Source: Utricularia gibba (Eukaryota > Streptophyta > Magnoliopsida > Lamiales > Lentibulariaceae). From it: a stretch of DNA of 64,000 nucleotides. How positions within the stretch are numbered: the stretch's first letter is position 1; the number at the start of each line of letters is the position of its first letter. Under the pieces are notes generated by a model that ran no database searches, was not told where the DNA came from, and saw only the letters and a program-made list of their open reading frames with translations. The DNA lies in the NCBI GenBank assembly GCA_002189035.1, contig NEEC01000011.1, positions 1-64,000 on the forward strand, read 5' to 3'. Position numbers and translations under genes: made by a program. This document shows, piece after piece, positions 34,701-43,576 of the stretch.

Positions 34701-36251
34701 TTGAGAGCCGTAGAGATGGCTGACAACCCACCAAACAACCAGCAGCTTGTAAATATTTTGGAGAAGACTATTGGAGAGTATGAGTCACCAGATCATACCT
34801 ACCAAGGGCATTGTATCACCTTTCCTACAGCAGCAGTTAATTTGGAGTTGAGGCCAGGAACCCTTGCTCTGTTTCCTAAGTATTATGGGAACAAGAATGA
34901 GGACCCGCATATGCATATTGATGATTGTATTGCTGTTGGAGCTGTGCTGCGACCCAAGGACGTGACTGACAATGATTTACTATTTCAAGTCTTCCAATTT
35001 ACTCTTGAAGGACATGCCAAGACTTGGTTCAACACACTTGAACCAGGAAGTATAAGAAGTTGGATGGAAATGAAGAAAGCATTTTTAAATCAGTTTTTCC
35101 CTACCTCCAGAGCAGACGAAATTCGCAGCAAAATTGAAAATATTTTTCAGGATTATGATGAGCCTCTACATGAGTATTGGGGCAGGTTCACAACTCTCCT
35201 TTCGAGCTGTCCACATCATGGATTTGATAAATTGAAGCAGGTGAAATGCTTTTTGAAGGGCTTGACTGCTGCCCAAAGAGACAAGTTGGACTATGCTGCA
35301 CATGGGAATATGAGGACTCTTACCCCATCTGAAGGCTGGGAGAAAATTAAAGAAATGGTTGGACATTCAAGGCATTCTCAATTTCGATCCAAAGCCCAGC
35401 GACAATGAATGAGATGGGAGTACTAAGAGAAGATGAAGCAGCAAGAAATGACAAGGATATTGCTGAATTGAAGGATATGGTAAAAGGATTATTTCTTGTT
35501 CATGCTAAATCCATGCCTTGTGAAGTCTGTGGAATTTTGGGGCATACTCCTGATCATTGCTCCATGAAAGGAAATCTGGAAGAACCACTTGAAGGAGTGA
35601 ATGCAATGGGGTACATGAATAATAGAGTTGATTATTTCAGGCCCAAGAATGACCAGCGATTTGAGCCTATGAGGAGTCATCCCAATTTTAGCTGGAGAAG
35701 CACCAATGTTGAAAATCCACAACATCTGGGATTTAATCAAAAGCAGCAACCAGCTCAAACAATTTCGTTTCAGCAAGGGGAATAAGTATCAAAGCAAGCC
35801 TTATCAACCCCCACATCAGAGAGTCGACCAGCCAAGCACTTCGGGTGTTAAACCACCTCCTTCAACCGAAGAAATGATGAAGATGATGCTGGAAAATATG
35901 GCCAAACGTGACGCTGAACAAGCAAAGAGAGATGCTGAATCAGAGAAGATGATGAAGAGTCTTGAGAGGCAAATTGGCCAACTTGCTATAGAGCTCGCTG
36001 AACTGAAAGGAAATTCAGGGAAACTACCATCTCAGCCAAATGCCAATCCGAAAGCAAATATTTCTGCTATTGAACTTCGTGGGGGGAAGCAACTACCTGA
36101 CCGGAAGGCCCCTACAAGTCAAAGCAAAGTGGCTAAAGGTCCTGAAGTTAATTCGGAGGATAGGACACAAGGAAAAACAGCAAAGGAACCTGCTGTTGAG
36201 ATCAAGAGGACACCTCCTTTTCCTGGAAGATTACAAGCTCGAGCAAGGTAA
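34701..36251 (+). pseudogene. Gag of the Athila-like element, frameshifted
   Basis: The first frame (34,701-35,408) holds the retrotransposon gag domain: FPKYYGNKNEDPHMHIDDC, FQFTLEGHAKTWFNTLEPGS and FLNQFFPTSRADEIRSKIE. It ends at a TGA at 35,406. The next frame (35,405-35,785) carries a CCHC zinc knuckle, CEVCGILGHTPDHC, which binds genomic RNA. A third segment (35,706-36,251) is a coiled-coil-rich stretch (EKMMKSLERQIGQLAIELAE) leading towards protease. Gag would form the virus-like particle in the cytoplasm. At least two frame disruptions make this copy non-functional. Confidence 0.85.
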
Positions 36252-36290
36252 GAAGAGAAGGACTCCATAATCTCAGCCTTAGACTCTGCG

Positions 36291-36935
36291 ATGATCACAA
36301 TGAAGGCTGTAGATTATTTAAGGCAAGTGCCGAAAGGGATGAAAGTGTTGAAAAACCTGTGTAGTTCGAAGAGGAAGAGCAAGGATGAAGAAGTGATCAA
36401 AGTCAGTGCTCAAGTCTCAGCCTACCTGACACAGCAAATGCCAGAAAAATGTTCAGACCCTGGGACATTTTTTGTTCCTATCCAGGTAGGAACTAAATTC
36501 ATCAGCAAGGCAATGGCGGATCAAGGCACTTCAATCAACATGATGCCTTATGAAGTTTATTTGGCACTAGATTTGGAACCCCTCAGGCCAACAAACTTGA
36601 AGTTACAACTTGCAACCAGATCTGTGGCCATTCCGGAGGGCATTGCGGAAGATGTTCTTGTTAGAGTTTCTAACACCTGCTATCCTTGCGATTTTGTTGT
36701 TGTTAAAATGCCTCCATATAGGGTGAATGATAATACTTTAATTCTGGGATGCCCTTTCCTAGCTACTGCAAATGCTCAAATTGATTGTAGGAAAGGAGCC
36801 ATCACTATTGGTTATGCCGATGATATCTCTATCTTTAAGACCAATGAAGCTGAAAAGTTCCTTGATGATTTTGCACCTGTGACTGGAGTTGATGTCGTTG
36901 ATGAGCTGGTGGAGGAAGTTTTCGATGAAGACTAG
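36291..36935 (+). pseudogene. Retropepsin-like protease region
   Basis: An aspartic protease domain of the gypsy type: FFVPIQVGTKFISKAMADQG with the active-site segment ADQGTSINMMPYEVY, then LILGCPFLATANAQIDC. Athila elements usually show D-L-G-A-S here and this copy has D-Q-G-T-S. The catalytic Asp and Gly are kept. A stop separates it from gag at 36,249 and another (36,933) separates it from reverse transcriptase. Confidence 0.8.
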
Positions 36936-37028
36936 CATGATATTCTTAAAATTTTTAAACAAGGAGTTGAGCTTGGAGAGGAGGAAGCTAAGCACATAAT
37001 TCTTGAATGTTTCATTGAAGATAAAGAC

Positions 37029-38041
37029 TTGGTGAAGCTTGGAGAGGTGACTAGTGTTGCACCACCAGAATTGAAACCCTTGCCTTCACACCTCAAGTAT
37101 GCATTTATTGGTGACAATTCAAAGCCGGTGATTATTAGTGCTGATCTTTCTTTTGAAGAAGAGATGAAGTTGATGAACGTTCTCAAAGCTAACAGCAAGG
37201 CCATTGGCTGGACATTGGATGATATAACCGGAATTAGCTCTTTTGTCACCATGCATAGGATTTATCTTGAAGACGGAGCAAAACCGGTTAGACAACCACA
37301 GAGAAGGCTCAATCCTACCCTCATGGAGGTAGTGAAGAAGGAAATACAGAAGCTGTTGAAAGCTGGAGTGATTTATTCAATTTATGATAGCACGTGGGTA
37401 AGTCCTATCCACGTAGTCCCTAAAAAGATAGGAATTACAGTTGTCAAAGATGTTGATGGAAAGAAGGTGGTGACGCGAGTTCAGAATGGCTGGAGGGTAT
37501 GTATTGACTACAGGAAGTTGAATGAAGTCACAAGGAAGGATCACTACCCTTCGTGGACCAAATGTTGGACATGTTAAGTGGTAAAAGTTTTCATTTACCA
37601 GGTTGTTGTGGCACCGGATGATCAAGAAAAGACGACTTACCTGTCCCTTTGGCACCTATGCGTACAAGAAGATGCCATTTGGTCTCTGCAATGCCCCAGT
37701 GACTTTTCAAAGGTGTGTCACCAGCATTTTTTCGGATTATATTGATGATTTCATTGAAGTATTCATGGATGACTTTACTGTGCATGGGACTAGCTTTGAT
37801 GATTGTTTGAATCATTTGGAACTTGTGTTGAAACGTTGTTATGAAAAAGGATTTAGTTTTGAACTTTGAAAAATGCCATTTCATGGTGCGCCAAGGAATT
37901 GTACTTGGCCATGTTGTTTCTGCAACAGGTCTTATAGTAGATCCTGCTAAGGTAAGTATTATTTCTGGTTTACCATATCCACGTGGAAAGAGGAATTCGT
38001 GCATTTTTAGGCCATGTCGGATTTTACAGGAGATTTATTAA
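37029..38041 (+). pseudogene. Reverse transcriptase region with motif A deleted
   Basis: The N-terminal RT blocks are clear: PVRQPQRRLNPTLMEVVKKE, STWVSPIHVVPKK and GWRVCIDYRKLNEVTRKDHY. After 'GKSF' (37,590) the sequence jumps to VVVAPDD. The segment that normally reads F-L-D-G-Y-S-G-Y and supplies the first catalytic Asp is gone and the frame shifts. The second frame (37,603-37,869) has FGTYAYKKMPFGLCNAP and the FMDDF polymerase box. A further frame change near 37,865 precedes the thumb region. This RT cannot be active. Confidence 0.85.
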
Positions 38042-39944
38042 AGGTTTTTCTCAAGTTGCTCGACCACTAACCAATCTCTTGCAGAAGGATGCTGAGTTTA
38101 TTTTTTCAGATGAATGTAAGCATGCTTTTGGCACTCTCAAGGCAGCAGTGACATCAGCTCCTATCATACAAGCACCCAATTGGAGTGAGCCCTTCCATGT
38201 GATGACTGATGCATCCAACTATGCAGTAGGAGCTGTGTTAGGCCAGAAACTTGATGGAAAAGACACTGTTATCAGCTATGCTTCCAAAAACTTGGATAAT
38301 GCTCAAGCAAATTACACTACAACTGAGAAGGAGATGCTAGTTGTGGTATTTGCCTTGGAAAAGTTCAGAAGCTATTTCCTGGGCAACAAAGTGATTGTGC
38401 ACATAGACCATGCCGCCATCAAACACCTCATGTCTAAGAAGGAGACCAAACCGAGGCTTATGAGGTGGGTCTTATTGCTGCAAGAGTTCAATGTGGAAAT
38501 CAGGGATAAGCCTGGGAAGCTCAATGAAGTTGTAGATCACCTTAGCAGAATCGAGCAACCCATGGATGGTGTTCCAATTGTTGAAGAATTCCCAGATAAA
38601 CAACTCTGCGCAATTAAGGCTGATGCAGGGAAGACTAGTAAGCCATGGTACGCTGACATAGCCAATTATCTGTGCACTGGAGAGCTCGCATTGGACTTAA
38701 AGAGTTATGAGAAGCTGAAGTTGAAGAGTGAGAGTAAGCACTATTTTTGGGATGACCCCTATCTATGGAAAAATTGTGCTGATGGTGTTGTGCGACGCTG
38801 CTTGGCCGAAGATGATATTCAGCAAGTGTTGGCTTTCTATCATGCGTCTCCTTGTGGAGGGCACCATGGTCCTAACCGTACTGCCAAGAAGGTCCTAGAT
38901 TGTGGCTATTATTGGCCAACAGTTTTCAAAGATGCCAAGTCTTACTGTAAGAGCTGCGAAAACTGCCAAAGAACAGGGAACATCTCCAACCGCCATGAAA
39001 TGCCAATGCAGTCAATTGTTGTTCCAGAAGTGTTCGATGTGTGGGGTATAGACTTTATGGGCCCCTTTCCAAACTTTGATGGCTATGAGTATATTCTGGT
39101 GGCAGTGGACTATGTTTCAAAGTGGATGGAGGCAATTCCCACCAAGTCACAAGATACTCATTCAATCATACGTTTTTTGAAGAATAACATCTTTGTGAGG
39201 TTTGGAACACCCAAAGCCTTGATCAGTGATCGTGGAAGCCATTTCTTTAACAAGGCTATGGAGAGACTGCTGAAAAGCTATGGAGTCTAGTACAAGCCAT
39301 CTAATTCTTACCACCCTCAGACCAATGGGCAGGCAAAAGTTTCTAGTCGGGAGATCAAGCAAATTTTGGAAAAGACTGTGACTTCTTCTCGCAAGGACTA
39401 GAGCTCCAAGTTGAATGACACCTTGTGGGCAATTCACACAGCCTTCAAAGCCCCTATCGGTATGTCTCCTTTTCGTCTTGTATATGGTAAACATTGCCAT
39501 TTGCCCATTAAATTAGAGCAAAAGGCAAGATGGGCGATCCAACGAGTGAACTTGGAAATTCAAGGCAGTGGTGACTTCAGGAAGCTCCAACTTTCAGAGC
39601 TTGATGAGCTAAGACATGAGGCCTACATGAATTCAAAAATCTTCAAGGAACGCACGAAGCAGTTCCATGACCGCCAGATCTTGAGAAAGCACTTTGAACC
39701 TGGGCAAAAGGTATTATTATTTCAATCTAAACTCAAACTTCACCCACGTAAACTGAAATCTCATTGGGAAGGACCTTTTGTGATTAAACATGTGAATCCT
39801 AACGGTTCCATTGAGTTGTTTGATAGAGACATGCATAGCTCACTCACTGTGAATGGGCATAGATTGAAAGTGTTCCATGAGCTTATGATAGATGAAGTGG
39901 GACACCCTGTGGATGCTGTGGCATTCACTGAAGTTCCTCTTTGA
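37983..39944 (+). pseudogene. RNase H and integrase region, catalytic Glu replaced
   Basis: RNase [18 protein letters not shown], the [16 protein letters not shown] block and [10 protein letters not shown]. Integrase: an HHCC zinc finger ([20 protein letters not shown] with [11 protein letters not shown]), then core motifs GIDFMGPF (first Asp) and [10 protein letters not shown] (second Asp). The third catalytic position lies in NGQAKVS, with Lys where Glu is required. Stops follow SYGV (39,288) and SSRKD (~39,400). The last ORF (39,411-39,944) holds the integrase C-terminal domain, with HWEGPFVIKHVNPNGSIEL. In active elements this enzyme inserts the cDNA into chromosomes. Confidence 0.88.
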
Positions 39945-41370
39945 AACTTTGGACTTAAGTCTTACCCTAAGACTTATTCTAAGGTCCTCGATGGGAGGTA
40001 ACCAGTATTTTCTACTTTTATTTCCTTTGTGCATTTTTATTTTCTTTTTGCACTTTTAGTTATGCATTCTGCTTTTGTGAGGTGGCAATCAGTTATCTTG
40101 TTGAATTTGTTTGTCCCACTGTTAGTTTCTGATGCAATGGCCCATATCCTGTGTAGTTGCAACTCTTTCTTTATTTTTAGTTACACAGGCCCAGTGGGTT
40201 CAATTTAAAAAGAGTGGGAAACCCTTCTTCCCAACAGCTATTTTCTCTCTTGCGCACATTCCTTCCTTTCTTAGAACGTTGCGACTCTTCCATGGAAAAC
40301 TTTCTGCTACTCCTCCTCCACCGGAGCGCTTTACCCCTGGACCCCCACTCACACCAGACCTCATTTATGCGGATTTCTTTGAGGACCAGGAAATTTCAGA
40401 ACCCTCGGTGAGGGGTAGTCCCAAGAGTGCAGCCCTTACTACTGCTTGAAGGAAATTCGAGAGTTGAGAGGCATTGTAGGCACCCTGAAGATGTATTTGG
40501 AGACTCTGCTTGACTTATAGACATGCATAAGTCCTACTGTTCCTCCTAAGCCTTGACTGACCTTTACCCTCTTTGTTTTGTAAATTTTGTTCTGTGTTTT
40601 ATGAGTCTTTGCATGTGTTTTGTAATTGTTTGTCTATCTTTTGTCGCCTTGAGTACTGCTGAGCATGTTTAGGAATTTTGGTTCATTCTAGACATGTAGT
40701 ATACCTACCTCTTCGCTTCTATGAGGACTCAGCCTTTTTAGTTCTTACCTGTGCAAGACTTATATGAGGGTAGCCAGATTTTGTAGAAAAGTGCATGCAT
40801 GCGACCTGTGTTTTGCTCTATCTACACTAGGACTTTCTTGTGAATAGCTTGTACGTGGCCTGCTAGTGTAGATGTTTGAGGAGTGCTGAGTTAGACACAT
40901 AAATCGTGGCTGATGCACATAAAAAAATTTTGAATGATAAAAGGCAAGCTCAAATCTAAAAAAAAGCCGAGCTATATGTAAAGAAAAAAAAAGAGGCAAA
41001 GAGGTACAAAAGCCGAGCACACCAGAAAAGCCATGCTGTAAAAAATATATATCTTGTAGAAAATAAGAGCTTGAGGCTTAGACACTATGAACTCATCATT
41101 TTCCCTGAACATATTCAGTGGTCTGGCCAACCACTCTAGGAGAAATAAGGATGAACAAAGGGAGGGGAATATGACTAAGTCGTAGTGGAAGAGTTCTCAA
41201 GTTTCTATACTTTTGTTTAGTACCTCTTGTGCATCATTTTTCATTCTTAGCCACCATTTTTGTTATAAGTCGTATGTGTCTTACAAGGTACAACTCATAC
41301 ATGTCACTATTAGTATGCCACTGCCTATTAGGATCAAGTTAGTAATAGTGCATTTGTTTTTAACAAAAGT
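39945..41370 (+). mobile_element. 3' internal region of the Athila-like element (no 3' LTR)
   Basis: After integrase the sequence passes GGGAGGTAACC and a T-rich tract equivalent to that at 31,930-32,050. It then has an unassigned 105-codon ORF (40,132-40,449, Pro-rich near its end). Next comes an A-rich stretch with repeated GCCGAGC motifs (40,960-41,020), a texture common before the 3' LTR of such elements. No copy of the 33,327 LTR follows. The region ends where an inverted family A LTR begins. Confidence 0.5.
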
Positions 41371-41933
41371 TGATCCTTAGCCGCAAGCGCTTACACGTGA
41401 ATGCTTGACTCTAAATAAAAAAAGTTGATGAAAAACGAAAGGGAAGGAATCCAAAACATGCTAGACTCGACTCTAAATCCTAAATTGACTTTCTGGTCGT
41501 CTCCCTTGACTCACTCTGTTGATCTTCGCGTTTGGATTTTTATATAATGGTGAGGACTTGTCGGGCTTTCTTGATGGGCTCACATCAAATCTTTTATCTG
41601 GATCTTCTATGATTTGATACATATCTTCCAGGTTAAGATCCAAGTTTTCCAAGATAAGATACGAATCTTATCTTATCCGAGAATCTTTGGCCGAGTCTCC
41701 ATCCGGATAGACCAAATCTTTGCCTCCATCAAAGTCAACTCGAAAATCCTTTAAATTATGCCAAAATTGTCCTGAAAAATCACAAAACACATTTTCCCTC
41801 CAAAAAGATCAAAGTGGTATGAAAGATATAAAATTCTTCTAAAAACATAAGAAAAGTGGGATAAAAAGAATGTAAAACCCATCTAAGTGAGTCTCAAAAA
41901 GCACAAATATAAGTGACACAAAATCAACTATCA
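41371..41933 (-). repeat. Truncated family A LTR, inverted
   Basis: Read on the minus strand, this matches the first ~560 bp of the LTR at 13,655, from TGATAGTTGATTTTGTGTCA through CAAGAAAGCCCGACAAGTCC to the GCTTGCGGCTAAGGATC segment. There the similarity stops abruptly at 41,371. Confidence 0.75.
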
Positions 41934-41971
41934 ATTGACATCGCCATGAATCCAATTTTTTGAAAAAAAAT

Positions 41972-43108
41972 TGATAAGTGATTTTGTGTCGGTCCAAAAT
42001 ATATTCTTCCACTACTCTTGAGTGTTTTTTTACTTATCTTAGACTCCATTTTCTCATTATTCTCAATTGATTTTACATCTTTCACACTACTTTGATCTTT
42101 TTGGAGAGAAAGTGTATTTTTTGGATTTTTAGGGTACTTTTGGATCAATTTGAGGAGAAATCAAGACCCACCAAATTATGGACTTGATGGGCCACGAATC
42201 TCAGCCCAAGACTCGGTCAAATGATGAAGATTTGGTCCAAGATTCGTGGATAAGATAGAGATATGAAGAAGATTTCGAAGATTTGGATAAAAGATTTGGA
42301 TAGAAGACCTTATCCAAGCACATCGAATAAGCTAAATATGAAGACTTGAATCTACTTTCCTATAAATATCCCACCCTCTCAACCATTAGAGACGTCTTTG
42401 ACCACTTTTACTTTGAATCTTTCCTATTTTCATGTTTGAGTCGAGTCTGCGCGTGTAGGCGCTTGCGGCTGAGGATCTGCGGTGAAGCCTTGCTTTCACA
42501 AGTCATGTGCGTGTGACTATTTTACTATGTTTTTAGACATTTAAATTGAGGTTTGATTCTATTTTTCGCAACATTTTCTTTATCAACGTGCTCTTTAGTA
42601 CCATATAACCCTAAGGGAGTGTAGTAGAATCAAAGGTTGGCCTCAAGCACTTAAGGAGAAGAGCTCAATCGGACATCGTTGGTAAGGCACATTCTGACTA
42701 ATCTGTCTGCGAGGTGTGAGGTGTAGGGGTTAGATTTGGGTGTAGGGAAAACATGGGTTATCACAAGAGGTGAAATGGCTCTGGTGGCATGGTTGATTCC
42801 ATAATCCCACTAAACGAGGGACGATGCTATAACGGTTACCGAGTAGTACTATTTTAGAATAACACTCCCAGAACTTGCGCAAGCAGGTCAGTCTTCAAGG
42901 TTTACACACACAAGTTTGGTCGAGTTTTGAGCAAGATGGATCCCAGGTCCAATGCCACTTTTATTCTTGTTTTTAAAACCAAATCTTTCTTTTGTTTTCG
43001 GTCTTTTTGAGTCTTTGTTTGAAAAGAAAATTCCAATAAAAATTCCCTGTAGATACGATCTTATTTTATTACTTCGACGGTTTCTGTTCACTTGCATAAA
43101 TCACCATA
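41972..43108 (+). repeat. Family A LTR, probably solo
   Basis: The LTR starts TGATAAGTGATTTTGTGTC and ends AATCACCATA (terminal CA mutated). It is similar over its whole length (1.1 kb) to 13,655-14,829, including GCGCTTGCGGCTGAGGATCT and GGTTGGCCTCAAGCACTTAA. The flanking 5-mers AAAAT and AAAAA differ by one base. No polypurine tract precedes it and no primer site follows. It lies only 38 bp from the inverted truncated copy, making a head-to-head pair. Confidence 0.75.
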
Positions 43109-43297
43109 AAAAACCAAACATGTGGAAATCAATCACCACTTTGTCAGAGAAAGAATTGAAGACAGCGAGATCAATTTGCATTATATATGCAATGAGGAAT
43201 AGCTGACAAATATATTGATCAAGTCATTGCCAAAGCCATGTTTTGAATACCTAATAGGCAAATTGCGCAAACATGGATTGGCTCATTTGAGGGGGCA
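43109..43297 (+). pseudogene. Ty1/copia RNase H C-terminal fragment and polypurine tract
   Basis: The frame reads KHVEINHHFVRERIEDSEIN with HYICNEE, a stop, then a diverged LTNILIKSLPKPCFEYLIGK. This is the end of copia RNase H, where intact elements have 'KHIxIxxHFxRE' and 'xLADxxTKxL'. GAGGGGGCA at ~43,289 is the polypurine tract immediately before the LTR. Confidence 0.75.
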
Positions 43298-43465
43298 TGT
43301 TGAAATTAATACATAATGGTATTATTGTAATTTAGTGGTATGTTTTTGTATAAATATACCAAATGTAATCCACGCCTCTAGTTCTTGACGTCAGTGTGCT
43401 CTCTATATTTTGTGTTCAATCTTGGATTTACTAGCATTTATCTCATTCATTATCAAAGTTTAACA
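43298..43465 (+). repeat. Copia 3' LTR (168 bp)
   Basis: The LTR begins TGTTGAAATTAATAC and ends AAAGTTTAACA, with TGTT/AACA inverted termini. It contains a TATA-like GTATAAATATACC. It directly follows the copia RNase H remnant and polypurine tract. Its end is only 112 bp from the stop codon of the potassium transporter gene on the other strand, so that gene's 3' UTR probably runs into it. Confidence 0.78.
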
Positions 43466-43576
43466 ATCTTTAGGTCATCACGCCCCTATTTAAAGTCTTC
43501 CATCTTTATCTTTGGTTAGGAGCCGCTGACCTCGAGAATGAGCCACGTAGCCATGGTTGTTGCTGATCTTCTTCTC

